Positions 33,170-42,817 of a DNA stretch of 64,000 nucleotides are shown here, in pieces. Source of the stretch: Bacilli bacterium (GTDB lineage: Bacteria; Bacillota_I; Bacilli_A; RFN20; UBA1709); contig JAFTIF010000003.1 of NCBI GenBank assembly GCA_017457045.1, positions 310,001 to 374,000 of the forward strand. The letters run 5' to 3'. Below the pieces are notes generated by a model. That model was not told where the DNA came from. It saw nothing but the letters and a program-made list of their open reading frames with translations, and made no database searches. The number at the start of each line of letters is the position of its first letter. The stretch's first letter is position 1. The translations under genes and the position numbers were made by a program.

Positions 33170-35481
33170 TACTTTAACGTTACAACTGTCGCACCTACTC
33201 CGCCTTCACCAGGACCTCCAAGACGGAATGATTCAACATATTTACATTTCTTTAAATATTCATGAACAGCACCTCTTAATGCACCTGTGCCATGACCATG
33301 AATTATTCTTACTGATTTATGATGTACTAGTGCACAAGAATCTAGATATTTATCAACTAAAATCAACGATTCATCAACATGCATTCCAATAATGTTTAAT
33401 TCCATAGCAACATATTTCATGCTACCACCAGTCGATTTTTTCTTTTCTTTTTTCTCTTCTTGTAATGCAAAAGGCATTAAATCATTAGATTTAACTTTAA
33501 TATTCATGCCATTTAATGATACGAAACAATGGTCTTTAGAAACTCTTGTGACTTTACCTGTTTTGTTTAATGACTTAACCTTTACACTATCGCCAACATT
33601 AAATACAAGTGATGATTCTTCATCTTCTTCATCAACTTCATTGATTTTCTTAAGTTTACTTTTAATATTTATTGCTTCGTGCATTTTTACATCTTTTATA
33701 TCTCGAGCTTTGATATCTTTTAATAATTCATCAACTTCCTGCATTGCATCTAAAACCATATCATCAATCATAGATGCTGCTTGTTCTTTTAATTTTTCTT
33801 CTTTATCAACTAATTCTTGTTTTTTCTTTTCATTTTGTTTTATATTCTCTTCAAGTTGAAGTTTTAATAATTCTAATTCTTGTTCTTTTTGAAATATTTC
33901 CTCTTTTTTACGATCCAATTGTTCTAATAATAAATCCGTTTTAGAAGAATATTCATTTTTTAATGTTATTGCGTTTTCAATTACATCTTTTCTAAGACCT
34001 AAATTTAATGCAATTTCAAATGCATATGATCTTCCAGACATACCACTTTGAAGTTTATATGTAGGTTTTAATAATTCATGATTAAAAATCATTGAAGAAG
34101 AAGTAATATATCCTTTTTCAATCGCATATGTTTTTAAATTTGAATAGTGAGTCGACGCTAAAACTGTACATCCTCTTTTATAAAAATGTTCAATGATAGC
34201 CATAGCTAAAGCTTCACCTTCTTTAGGATCAGTCCCTCCACCTATTTCATCAACAATTATTAATGATCTTGAATCACATTGATCAACAAAATCAACTAAT
34301 TTAGTCATATGTGAAGAGAAAGTTGATAAGCTTTTTTCAATTGACTGTTCATCTCCTATATCAACAAAGAATGATTCAAATATACCTAGTTTTGAATCAA
34401 AATTAGTAGGAATTGCAAGTCCACATTGATTCATTAAAACAAGCAAACCAACAGTTTTTAAAGCAACTGTTTTACCACCAGTATTAGGACCAGTAATCAA
34501 ATAAATTCTTGGATTATTGTCCCCTAGATAAAAGTCATTAGCTATAACTTTTTGAGGATCTAGTAATGGATGTCTTGCGCCATGTAAAGAGATAACTAAA
34601 TCATGTGATAATTCAGCAACTTTACCATTAATTTCATAACCATATGCACCTTTTGAGAACATAAAGTCTATTTCTTCAAGCATTTTCATGTTAGTTAATA
34701 AAGAGTCATAATCTTGTTTAACCATTCCACTTAATTCACGAAGAATTCTTTCAACTTCTTCTTTTTCTTCTTGTTTTAAAGAAGCAACTTTTGCATTTAA
34801 TAACACAACTGCAGATGGTTCAATAAAAACAGTTTGTTGCGAACTAGATTCATCATGAATAATACCATCAATATTGTATTTATAGCTAGCTTTAACTGGG
34901 ATTACTAATCTATCATTACGCATAGTGATAATATTTTCAGAAAGATAATTAGATTCACTTTTTATATATGATTCCATTTTTCTTCTAATTTCATTTTCTT
35001 TGCTACGAATTTCTTTTCTTATGCGTTTTAATTCACTACTAGCTTCATCCATAACTTCAAATGATGAATTAATACATCTATCAATTCTATTTGATAAAGC
35101 TTTACATGGGTAAAGAGAATCAACAAAATATCTAAAGTGCTCAATATTTTGCATATCTAAAGCTCCTAAGAACCCTTTAATTTTCATTATTCCTTGTGTT
35201 TGAGATGAAATACGATATAACTCTTCACAAGTTAACACTCCACCTTTATAAGCTTTTTCGATAGATGCATAGTTATTATGTATAAAATCCATTGGGCAAC
35301 GTCCAATATGAGTAATGATTCTTAAAGCTTCATCAGTAATTTGTAAGTCTTCTTCTATACGATAATAATCAGTAGAAACTTCTAATGATAAAATTCTTTG
35401 CTTAGCAAAACTAGTTAAGGCAAAACCACTTAACTTTTCTAAAATAATATTTAATTCAAGTTTCAAATAAGAATCATACAT
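33169..35481 (-). CDS. mutS2: MutS2 endonuclease/ATPase
   Basis: MutS-like protein lacking the mismatch-recognition domain; in Bacillus it suppresses recombination and rescues collided ribosomes. 770 residues. Walker A TGPNTGGKT near residue 325, Walker B SLIIVDEIGGGTDP, a long Glu/Lys coiled coil at about 510-590, a KOW-like segment, and a C-terminal Smr nuclease domain (IIHGHGTGALRGAV). The ATG at 35481 follows GGTGAT; an upstream TTG is rejected. polX and zapA, between mutS2 and rnhC in B. subtilis, are absent. Confidence 0.96.
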   Translation of the reverse strand: MYDSYLKLELNIILEKLSGFALTSFAKQRILSLEVSTDYYRIEEDLQITDEALRIITHIGRCPMDFIHNNYASIEKAYKGGVLTCEELYRISSQTQGIMKIKGFLGALDMQNIEHFRYFVDSLYPCKALSNRIDRCINSSFEVMDEASSELKRIRKEIRSKENEIRRKMESYIKSESNYLSENIITMRNDRLVIPVKASYKYNIDGIIHDESSSQQTVFIEPSAVVLLNAKVASLKQEEKEEVERILRELSGMVKQDYDSLLTNMKMLEEIDFMFSKGAYGYEINGKVAELSHDLVISLHGARHPLLDPQKVIANDFYLGDNNPRIYLITGPNTGGKTVALKTVGLLVLMNQCGLAIPTNFDSKLGIFESFFVDIGDEQSIEKSLSTFSSHMTKLVDFVDQCDSRSLIIVDEIGGGTDPKEGEALAMAIIEHFYKRGCTVLASTHYSNLKTYAIEKGYITSSSMIFNHELLKPTYKLQSGMSGRSYAFEIALNLGLRKDVIENAITLKNEYSSKTDLLLEQLDRKKEEIFQKEQELELLKLQLEENIKQNEKKKQELVDKEEKLKEQAASMIDDMVLDAMQEVDELLKDIKARDIKDVKMHEAINIKSKLKKINEVDEEDEESSLVFNVGDSVKVKSLNKTGKVTRVSKDHCFVSLNGMNIKVKSNDLMPFALQEEKKEKKKSTGGSMKYVAMELNIIGMHVDESLILVDKYLDSCALVHHKSVRIIHGHGTGALRGAVHEYLKKCKYVESFRLGGPGEGGVGATVVTLK

Positions 35482-35630
35482 AATAATCACCAATAATATA
35501 TTATCAAAAAGTTCAAATTTATTAAATATAATAATTTATTTTTAATAAATATTAATAAACTAAAAATCGAAATACCGCCTATAATATAGAACTTTTTTTA
35601 AAAGTCAAGGGTACATTTTAATTTTTTTTA

Positions 35631-35639
35631 TGTTATAAT
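35631..35639 (+). promoter_or_regulatory. extended -10 promoter of rnhC
   Basis: TGTTATAAT (perfect TATAAT preceded by TGN) 30 bases before the rnhC start; no good -35 at 17 bases. Confidence 0.6.
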
Positions 35640-35668
35640 TTAATTGTATGTGGGAAGGAAGTGAATTT

Positions 35669-36550
35669 ATGGCATCGAACGTTATCTCGATTCAAATGAC
35701 TGAAGAGCAAATTATAAAAGTAATGAACTTTTATCAACCATTTAAAATTGACTTAGAAAATGATCATATTAAATCTTTTTACAAGATTGATGATTGTGCC
35801 ATAACAATTTACAATTCCCTTAAAGTAGTTTTCCAAGGAACTAATGCTGAAAAAGAAGCTAATATGTGGAGAGAAATTGAAAATATCCCATACGAAACAG
35901 AATGGCGTTATACTATTAGTCATGCTGGTAGTGACGAAGTCGGAACTGGTGACTTCTTTGGTCCAATTACTGTAGTAGCAACATATGTAAAAAAAGAAGA
36001 TATACATTATATTAGTGAGCTCGGAATTAAGGATTCAAAGAAAATGAGTGATGAACAAATCTTAGCAATTGTTCCTAGAATTTTAAAATACGTTACATAT
36101 TCTTTACTTACGTTAGATAATGTTTTATACAATAAACTTATTAAACGTGGATTCAATATGAATAAAATTAAAGCATATTTACACAATAAAGCATTATTAA
36201 ATCTAGAAGTTAAATGTAATCGTCATATTCCATTATTTGTAGTAGATCAATTTACACCTGAAAAGAATTACTATGATTATCTAAAAGACGAAGCAAAAGT
36301 AATCAAAAGAATCGAATTTGTAACAAAAGGGGAAACTGCTTCTCCTGCAGTTGCTCTTTCCTCTATTTTAGCAAGATATGCATTCTTAAAGAAAATGAAT
36401 CAACTTCGCGAAGCATGTGGCTATAATTTACCTTTAGGTGCAGGAAGTAAAGTAGATGAAATGGCAAAACGCATTCTAAATGAAAAAGGAAGAGAATTCC
36501 TTCTAAATATTACAAAATCAAACTTTAAAAATTATGAAAAACTAGTATAA
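35669..36550 (+). CDS. rnhC: ribonuclease HIII
   Basis: Cleaves RNA in RNA-DNA hybrids. 293 residues: N-terminal TBP-like substrate domain (about 1-75), then the type 2 RNase H core with SDEVGTGDFFGPITV (catalytic Asp-Glu at the start), GIKDSKKMSDEQI, VVDQF, and the C-terminal GAGSKVDEMA. The variant GDFFGP separates HIII from HII. The ATG at 35669 follows GGAAGGAAGTGA; an earlier in-frame ATG sits before that site. Divergent from mutS2. Confidence 0.95.
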   Translation: MASNVISIQMTEEQIIKVMNFYQPFKIDLENDHIKSFYKIDDCAITIYNSLKVVFQGTNAEKEANMWREIENIPYETEWRYTISHAGSDEVGTGDFFGPITVVATYVKKEDIHYISELGIKDSKKMSDEQILAIVPRILKYVTYSLLTLDNVLYNKLIKRGFNMNKIKAYLHNKALLNLEVKCNRHIPLFVVDQFTPEKNYYDYLKDEAKVIKRIEFVTKGETASPAVALSSILARYAFLKKMNQLREACGYNLPLGAGSKVDEMAKRILNEKGREFLLNITKSNFKNYEKLV

Positions 36551-36579
36551 AAGAGACCAAGTATTCGGTCTCTTTTTTA
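36551..36579 (+). terminator. bidirectional intrinsic terminator between rnhC and the acetyltransferase gene
   Basis: AAGAGACC / GGTCTCTT stem with an 8-base loop; T-run on the plus strand and TTTTAT on the minus strand, so it can serve both convergent genes. Confidence 0.85.
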
Positions 36580-37191
36580 TATATTCTTATAATCAATCTT
36601 TTTGTTTTTAAAATAATATTCTTTATCGTGGTCATTTATTTCTCTAATGATCTTACAAGGATTACCAAATGCAACTACATTAGCTGGAATATCTTTTGTT
36701 ACTACACTTCCCGCTCCAATTACACTATTATCACCAATTGAAACACTAGGTAAAACAATAACTCCAGCTCCTAGCCAACAATTTTTACCAATATGAATTG
36801 GCATATTATATTGATATCCTTGTTCTCTTAAAGAAGGTTCAATTGGATGACCTGCAGTTGCTAAAACAACATTAGGTCCTAACATGGTATTATCACCAAC
36901 ATAAATATGTGTATCATCTACACAAGTGAGATTAAAATTAGCGTATACATTATTTCCAAAATGAACATGTCTACCACCATGATTTGAATGAAATGGTGGC
37001 TCGATATAGCAATTTTCACCAATACTAGCAAACATTTCTTTTAATAATTTAGTTCTTTTTTCTAATTCACTTGGTCTAGTTGAGTTAAAATCATATAATT
37101 TCTCTAAACATTTAAATTGCTCATTTAAAATTTCTTGATCAGTACAGACATATAATTCACCAGTATGTAATTTATCTTTCATAAAACTCAT
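36577..37191 (-). CDS. hexapeptide-repeat sugar O-acetyltransferase (maltose/galactoside type)
   Basis: 204 residues. N-terminal Mac helical domain (MKDKLHTGELYVCTDQEILNEQ), then left-handed beta-helix hexapeptide repeats (VHFGNNVYANFNLTCVDDTHIYVGDNTMLGPNVVLATAGHP, with catalytic His). Ends with the signature VIVLPSVSIGDNSVIGAGSVVTKDIPANVVAFGNPCK. Family acetylates glucose, maltose or galactosides with acetyl-CoA. Immediately downstream of the sugar operon but separated by a terminator; TATAAT at 37213-37208 suggests its own promoter. Start picked by AAGAGGTGA before the second of three Mets. Confidence 0.9.
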   Translation of the reverse strand: MSFMKDKLHTGELYVCTDQEILNEQFKCLEKLYDFNSTRPSELEKRTKLLKEMFASIGENCYIEPPFHSNHGGRHVHFGNNVYANFNLTCVDDTHIYVGDNTMLGPNVVLATAGHPIEPSLREQGYQYNMPIHIGKNCWLGAGVIVLPSVSIGDNSVIGAGSVVTKDIPANVVAFGNPCKIIREINDHDKEYYFKNKKIDYKNI

Positions 37192-37221
37192 AATAATCAC
37201 CTCTTAAATTATAATAAAAAA

Positions 37222-37250
37222 CTAAAAAAAAGGCTAGTTGAACTAGCCAT
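37222..37250 (-). terminator. terminator at the end of the sugar operon
   Basis: GGCTAGTT / AACTAGCC hairpin followed by eight T's on the minus strand; T-rich on the other side too. Confidence 0.88.
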
Positions 37251-37253
37251 TTT

Positions 37254-38351
37254 TTATTTAATGCGTTTTGTAGTTTCAGGATCAAATAAATGAATTTTAT
37301 TTAAATCAAAAGTAAAAGTAATATTTTGATTTTCTTCTATATCATTAATTGAAGATAATTTTACAATTAATGGTTGATTATCTAACATTGAATAAACAAT
37401 CAATTCATGACCTAATAATTCTACCACATCAGTAGTAACATTAACTTTAGATGATTGATATTTATTAGCTATTACTCCATTAAAATGTATGTCTTCAGGT
37501 CTAATCCCTAATACTACCTTTCTATTGTTATAACTCTTATATATTTTTTTTAATTTTTCATTAAATCCTATTTTTTGGTTACTACCATCAATATAAAAAT
37601 ATCCATCTCTAAGTTCACCTTTTATGAAATTCATTGCAGGAGCACCGATAAAACCACCTACAAACATGTTTTCAGGATAATTATAAACTTCTTTTGGTGT
37701 ACCAATTTGTTGAATATAGCCATCTTTCATAACAACAATTCTTGAAGCCATTGTCATAGCTTCAGTTTGGTCATGAGTTACATAAATTGTTGTTGCGCCG
37801 ACTCTTTTATGAATTTTAGCAATTTCAGAACGCATTTGAACACGTAATTTAGCATCTAGATTACTTAAAGGTTCATCCATTAAAAAGACTTTTGGACTTC
37901 TTACTATTGCTCTTCCTAATGCAACACGTTGTCTTTGACCACCTGAAAGCGCAGCTGGTTTTCTATTTAGATAGTCTTCTAAACCTAGAATTTGAGCAGC
38001 TTCATTAACTCTTTTTTTAATTTCTTGTTTAGGTACCTTTTTTAGTTTCAAACTTAAAGCCATATTTTCATAGACGCTCATATGAGGATATAATGCATAG
38101 TTTTGGAATACCATAGCTATATCTCTATCCTTAGGTAATTCATCATTGATTAATCTATCATCAATATATATTTCACCAGAAGTAATATCTTCAAGACCTG
38201 CTAACATTCTTAATGTTGTTGATTTTCCACATCCAGAAGGTCCAACAAAAACAATAAACTCTTTATCCGAAACCTCTAAATTAAAATCAAATACAGCTTG
38301 AACATTATTACTATAAACTTTGTTTATATTCTCAAATTTAATAGTTGCCAT
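37254..38351 (-). CDS. msmK: sugar ABC transporter ATP-binding protein (MsmK/UgpC/MalK family)
   Basis: 365 residues. Walker A GPSGCGKSTT, Q-loop MVFQNYALYPHMSVYEN, signature LSGGQRQRVALGRAI, Walker B VFLMDEPLSNLD, H-loop YVTHDQTEAM. The C-terminal OB-type regulatory domain ends HLFDPETTKRI. Energises a CUT1-type sugar importer, here the permeases and binding protein of the same operon. Last gene before the terminator. Confidence 0.96.
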   Translation of the reverse strand: MATIKFENINKVYSNNVQAVFDFNLEVSDKEFIVFVGPSGCGKSTTLRMLAGLEDITSGEIYIDDRLINDELPKDRDIAMVFQNYALYPHMSVYENMALSLKLKKVPKQEIKKRVNEAAQILGLEDYLNRKPAALSGGQRQRVALGRAIVRSPKVFLMDEPLSNLDAKLRVQMRSEIAKIHKRVGATTIYVTHDQTEAMTMASRIVVMKDGYIQQIGTPKEVYNYPENMFVGGFIGAPAMNFIKGELRDGYFYIDGSNQKIGFNEKLKKIYKSYNNRKVVLGIRPEDIHFNGVIANKYQSSKVNVTTDVVELLGHELIVYSMLDNQPLIVKLSSINDIEENQNITFTFDLNKIHLFDPETTKRIK

Positions 38352-38366
38352 AAGTATTACTCCTTT

Positions 38367-40124
38367 CTAAAGTGTTTCAACAATGTAACTTGAACCATAC
38401 ATTGATGAATCATTATATTTAATATCTGAACCTGTTATTTTATTTGAATTATTATCAAAAACTAAATTATTTGTCATGTATTTAAATAAATCTTTATAAG
38501 ATTCATCTAATAAAGTATCTTTAATTAATACATTTGAAATTGTTACATTACTTACATAATGCTCAGTATTGTTATATCCTTTTCGAGTATCTATTGATCC
38601 TCTTATAGAAACTTTCAAATCATCTCTACCATCAATAACTAAAACGTTTGAAATTGTTACACCATCAATACTTCCTAATTCAGTTGTAGTGTGTTTTGTT
38701 GACCAAGTTGCAGAAAACTCAGTAGTGATCTCAATAAAAATATTATTTCCATCGCCTCTTCCAAGACTTGCATCTTCGACAGTGATATTTTTAAAAACAA
38801 CATTTTTTAAGTCAGCATTATTTCCATTATGAATTGAAATAACTGGTTTATGGAAGTTATGTAAAACAGTAATATTTTCAAAAGTAATGTTTTCCATTGT
38901 TTTTCCGATTGTTTCAAAACCTACTTCCATAGATTGTGCTAAATCAGTCCATAAAATACAATCACCAAAATAGATGTCATTAGTAAGCCCCTGATTATTC
39001 TTGTTTGACCAATGAGGATAATTTTTTACAACTAAACTATCATCCCAACTTCTAATAAATGAATTAGTAACATCTACTCTTTGACAAGATTGAATAGAAA
39101 CACCATCACCATTACTTCTCGATGAAATAATTTTAATATTATCTAAAATAACATCATTGCAGAAATACATATTGTAACACCATCCGGCTGGATCAGTAGT
39201 AATTATTCCTTTAATTTCAATATTATTACAATAATTAAAATCATATGGAATTAAAGTAGTATTTCTTTCAACACTTCTATCAAATATAGAGCCATCTATA
39301 ATTCCACTACCAACAATTTTTATATTTGATGAATTATTAGCAGAGAAACCAGCATGAACGATTGCGCCTAAATCAACAAATACTGTTTGATTTGAACTCA
39401 AATTAATACGATTATATTGATTAATATACTTAGAATTGTCTTTATTATGAACACCAGGTCCAAAATAAATTACATTTTCATTATTTTTATATTCATCAAA
39501 TTCTTTATAATCATTGACAAAAAGATGTAAAACACGATTACTTCTTAACTCAATAGTATATTGACCAGTTGATGAGATTTCAAAAGTAATAACACGTCTA
39601 TTGTCATCTAAAATAGGACTGATATTTGCTTCCAATGGTCTTATAGTACATTCATCTAATAATGCAAAAGAACATTGTAGCTTCAAAGTAACTTTTCCTT
39701 GAAGTTCAAATACAGCAACTGAATTATTCATTCTACTAGGTGCTTCACCACTCCAAGTTTGAGACATATTTGTCTTACAATTAAATAATGGAATTTCTTT
39801 GTCACCAACAAATAATTTCATTTGCTTATATTTTAATTCTTCAGGTATATATTCAGCAAAACGAATCTTACTAGTTTGTAATCCATCGTCTTTTGAATAA
39901 TTTTTAAAATAATCATCTTCTAAAATATAAAATCCATTTTCATCTTTAGTATAAGAAGTAACTACAGATGAATTAGTATTAGAAGAACTTATACTAGAAG
40001 AAGTTGTTGTTAAAGAAGTATAACTATTTACTTGAGAACTTGATGTAGATGGGTCTTTACAAGCTACTAACGAAATAAGAAAAATAAATAAAATAGGTAG
40101 AAATTTTAATTTTTTATAAAACAT
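38367..40124 (-). CDS. parallel beta-helix glycoside hydrolase-like lipoprotein (GH28/GH49 type)
   Basis: 585 residues. Signal peptide with lipobox LVAC (Cys22), then a Ser/Thr-rich linker to about 58. A beta-sandwich N-domain spans about 85-205 (VAVFELQGKVTLKLQ, then NRVLHLFVND), followed by a right-handed beta-helix (YFGPGVH, VGSGIIDGSIF). Three acidic residues typical of clan GH-N are kept: Asp340 in SNGDGVSI and Asp361-Asp362 in SWDDSLVVKN. The GHG and RIK motifs of polygalacturonases are not visible. Paralogue of the 890-residue protein at the operon start. Expected to cut a glycan outside the cell; substrate unknown. Confidence 0.8.
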   Translation of the reverse strand: MFYKKLKFLPILFIFLISLVACKDPSTSSSQVNSYTSLTTTSSSISSSNTNSSVVTSYTKDENGFYILEDDYFKNYSKDDGLQTSKIRFAEYIPEELKYKQMKLFVGDKEIPLFNCKTNMSQTWSGEAPSRMNNSVAVFELQGKVTLKLQCSFALLDECTIRPLEANISPILDDNRRVITFEISSTGQYTIELRSNRVLHLFVNDYKEFDEYKNNENVIYFGPGVHNKDNSKYINQYNRINLSSNQTVFVDLGAIVHAGFSANNSSNIKIVGSGIIDGSIFDRSVERNTTLIPYDFNYCNNIEIKGIITTDPAGWCYNMYFCNDVILDNIKIISSRSNGDGVSIQSCQRVDVTNSFIRSWDDSLVVKNYPHWSNKNNQGLTNDIYFGDCILWTDLAQSMEVGFETIGKTMENITFENITVLHNFHKPVISIHNGNNADLKNVVFKNITVEDASLGRGDGNNIFIEITTEFSATWSTKHTTTELGSIDGVTISNVLVIDGRDDLKVSIRGSIDTRKGYNNTEHYVSNVTISNVLIKDTLLDESYKDLFKYMTNNLVFDNNSNKITGSDIKYNDSSMYGSSYIVETL

Positions 40125-40749
40125 ATTTTAATAAATCTTTAATTGATGAAATAGGATAAGTTGTTTTTGAATATTTGCTTGCATCACCAATACCGCATAC
40201 CTTAATATTAGCTGCAATAGCTGCGTCTACACCAGATTCAGCGTCTTCAATTACTAAACATTCAGATGAATCTAAACCAAGTCTATTAGCTGCTTTTTCA
40301 AATACTTCAGGGTGAGGTTTTGAATTACTAATACAGTTTCCATCAACTATTTCATCAAAATAATCGATAATTCCTATTTTTTTAAGGATTAGACGAGTAT
40401 TTTTACTACTAGATCCAATTGCTAATTTTATATTATTCTTCTTTAATTCTTTTAGTGTAACTAATACATCATCAGAAACATCTTTAGAAGATAATTGATT
40501 TAATGATTCTTTATATATTTCATTCTTTTCAAAAGCCATTAACTCTTTTTCTTTTTTACTATAACTTTTATTAGATTTTTCTAAGACAATTTCTAATGAT
40601 TCCATTCTAGATACGCCACGTAAGCGGTTATTAATAATTTCATCAAAATAAATACCTTCTTTATCAGCAATAACTTTCCAAGCTAAATAATGATATTTAT
40701 CAGTAAATACTAATACCCCATCTAAATCAAAAATTACTCCTTTAATCAT
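40114..40749 (-). CDS. pgmB: beta-phosphoglucomutase
   Basis: HAD phosphomutase converting beta-glucose 1-phosphate to glucose 6-phosphate. 211 residues: motif I VIFDLDGVLVFTDKYHYLAWK with the catalytic Asp pair, RLRGVSRMESLEIVLEKS (the cap signature of beta-PGM), motif II IGSSSKN, and SKPHPEVFEKAA...CLVIEDAESGVDAAIAA. Overlaps the GH65 gene upstream by 8 bases and the beta-helix gene downstream by 11. It consumes the product of the GH65 phosphorylases. Confidence 0.95.
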   Translation of the reverse strand: MIKGVIFDLDGVLVFTDKYHYLAWKVIADKEGIYFDEIINNRLRGVSRMESLEIVLEKSNKSYSKKEKELMAFEKNEIYKESLNQLSSKDVSDDVLVTLKELKKNNIKLAIGSSSKNTRLILKKIGIIDYFDEIVDGNCISNSKPHPEVFEKAANRLGLDSSECLVIEDAESGVDAAIAANIKVCGIGDASKYSKTTYPISSIKDLLKYVL

Positions 40750-42817
40750 AAAGTTCCTCCACTTTACTATTTGTTTTATTAATATTAATTAAATATTGTT
40801 TATTTTTATAAAATACTTTAAATTTAAGTCCTTTTATGTTCTTAGGAAGATTAGGATTAATTCTAATTTCATTATTAATAAATCTTAATCCAGCCATTCC
40901 TATAACTAAACTTAAATAACTTCCTCCGTTACTTGCAGGATGTGTTCCACCAATATAAATACCACCAGCCCATATTTTTTGATTAGTACCTAAATCGATA
41001 GTAGCGGATTTAATAAAATTATCGTATGCTAATTCATTTTCCCCAATTAAACTAGCAACAATTGAATACATTGATGCTGATAAACTTGATCCATGTTCAG
41101 TATAAGGATAATAAAATTCAAAATTTGCTTTTAATACATCTTTAGAAAATTGTTCATTTAATAATGATAATAAAGTTACAACATCTGCTTGCTTTATTAC
41201 TCTTGTATTAAATGCAACTCCATTTTCAGTTCCCCAATACTCTTGTGGATGTGTAATTCTTTTTCTTACTTCATCAACATAAACATCTTCTTTTTTTAAA
41301 TAACCCGAGAATTGTTCGATTATGTTATTTTCATTAATTCGTGGTAAATAAAGATTATCATTAAAATATTTAATCTTTTCCAATAATTCACCATTTATTG
41401 AATAATCATATATATCGATAAACTCAATAAATTTGTCCAAAACAAATTTAACTAAATAATTAGTAAAAGCATTATCGTCTACTCTTTCATGATATTCATC
41501 AGGTCCAATTACATCATATAAATGAAATTGTCCATTTTCGAATGTCGAATATGACATAAAGAATTTAATAATTTCTAACATCATATACAATCCATCATCA
41601 AATAAAATAGATGTATCACCACTTATATTTACATATTGAATCAATGCGTAAGCAATATCAGCGGAGATATGAATTTGCTTTTCACCAAAGTATGTTCTAA
41701 CTGGTTCATTTGTAATTGGATCAGTAACATTGTATTTACTACATCTTTCTTCACCATTTTCTTGAGATTCCCAAGCATAAAATGCACCATCATATCCTTC
41801 TTCTTTTGCTTTTTCTTTCGCACCATTTAATGTATTAATACGATATTTAAGTAATTGTTTAGCAATTAAAGGATTTGTAAGTGTAAAGAATGGTAGTAAA
41901 AATATTTCACTATCCCAAAATATTGCACCTTTATATGTTTGACCAGATACTCCTCTTGCAGGAATTGATGTTTGATACTTTTCATTACCTAAAATCAACA
42001 AATGGTAAATACTATATCTTATTGCAAATTGAGCTTCTTTATTACCTTGAATAACTACATCAGAATTGTTCCATTTTTCATTAAATATTTTTTTATGTGT
42101 AGCTTTAATACTTGCATAATCTTTTATATCGTAATGAAATGAATTTATTTTAGTATTTTTACTTATTTTGCTAAAGCAATAAAATGTGTAAATCTTATTA
42201 GATATAGCATTAATTTCAATTGTATAAATACCATTATTAAATGTCTTAATATTAGCATTCTTTGGGATAATATATTGGGATTTTAAATAACCAATTTCAT
42301 TTTCATTAGTAATTCCTTTAAACTCTACTATTAAATCGTTTTGTTTAACATTCATACTACTGAAATGAGGACCATTTATTTCATAAATATCTAAATCTGT
42401 TCCCAATGATATATGTAATGATTGATCAATAGAAGACATAATTTGATATTTAAAGCATATTAAATCTTCTGATTGTGAGACAAATCTTTCTGACTTAATA
42501 AATAAGTTATTAAAAGTAGTTTTTCTTTTAAAAACTGCATTTTTAATATCTAATTCTATTTCATGAGAGACATAATCATTATCTAAAATTGAATAATTTT
42601 CGATTTTTAGATAGAAAGGGTTAGGCATATTGACACTTTCTCTCCATTTATCTTTATATCTATCATAAAATCCTACAACATTTAGTCCTACCATTTCACT
42701 TTTTTGATATTCTTCTAAAGTTCCACGATATCCTAAATGTCCATTCCCTAATAGGAACATATTTCCGTAACTAATAATATTATCTTTACAAAAACCTGTT
42801 TTCTTTAGTTTAAACAT
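40742..42817 (-). CDS. GH65 glycoside phosphorylase A
   Basis: 691 residues, a little short for GH65. N-terminal beta-sandwich, then the (alpha/alpha)6 barrel. The general acid is Glu441 in IGPDEYHERVDDNAFTN, FWDSEIFLLP lies near 300, and the phosphate-binding loop is EHGSSLSASMYS. The stretch FYAWESQENGEE...VRTYFGEKQIHISADIAYA recalls nigerose and 3-O-alpha-glucosyl-rhamnose phosphorylases more than maltose phosphorylases. It should release beta-glucose 1-phosphate from an alpha-glucoside. The exact linkage is not provable here. Overlaps both neighbours by 8 bases. Confidence 0.88.
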   Translation of the reverse strand: MFKLKKTGFCKDNIISYGNMFLLGNGHLGYRGTLEEYQKSEMVGLNVVGFYDRYKDKWRESVNMPNPFYLKIENYSILDNDYVSHEIELDIKNAVFKRKTTFNNLFIKSERFVSQSEDLICFKYQIMSSIDQSLHISLGTDLDIYEINGPHFSSMNVKQNDLIVEFKGITNENEIGYLKSQYIIPKNANIKTFNNGIYTIEINAISNKIYTFYCFSKISKNTKINSFHYDIKDYASIKATHKKIFNEKWNNSDVVIQGNKEAQFAIRYSIYHLLILGNEKYQTSIPARGVSGQTYKGAIFWDSEIFLLPFFTLTNPLIAKQLLKYRINTLNGAKEKAKEEGYDGAFYAWESQENGEERCSKYNVTDPITNEPVRTYFGEKQIHISADIAYALIQYVNISGDTSILFDDGLYMMLEIIKFFMSYSTFENGQFHLYDVIGPDEYHERVDDNAFTNYLVKFVLDKFIEFIDIYDYSINGELLEKIKYFNDNLYLPRINENNIIEQFSGYLKKEDVYVDEVRKRITHPQEYWGTENGVAFNTRVIKQADVVTLLSLLNEQFSKDVLKANFEFYYPYTEHGSSLSASMYSIVASLIGENELAYDNFIKSATIDLGTNQKIWAGGIYIGGTHPASNGGSYLSLVIGMAGLRFINNEIRINPNLPKNIKGLKFKVFYKNKQYLININKTNSKVEELYD

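Noticed and set aside
33392..33859. 155-codon Ser-rich open frame on the plus strand
   Set aside because: It is the antisense of the MutS2 coiled-coil and Smr-linker coding sequence; no ribosome site and composition is that of reversed Glu/Lys codons.
38367..40124. Polygalacturonase (pectin) assignment for the beta-helix proteins
   Set aside because: The three Asp residues fit clan GH-N, but the GHG and RIK motifs of GH28 polygalacturonases are not seen and the operon holds alpha-glucoside phosphorylases, no uronate genes.
41540..41552. TGTCGAA 0A-box copies inside GH65, uvrC and lspA coding sequence
   Set aside because: Expected by chance for a 7-mer and not in promoter positions.
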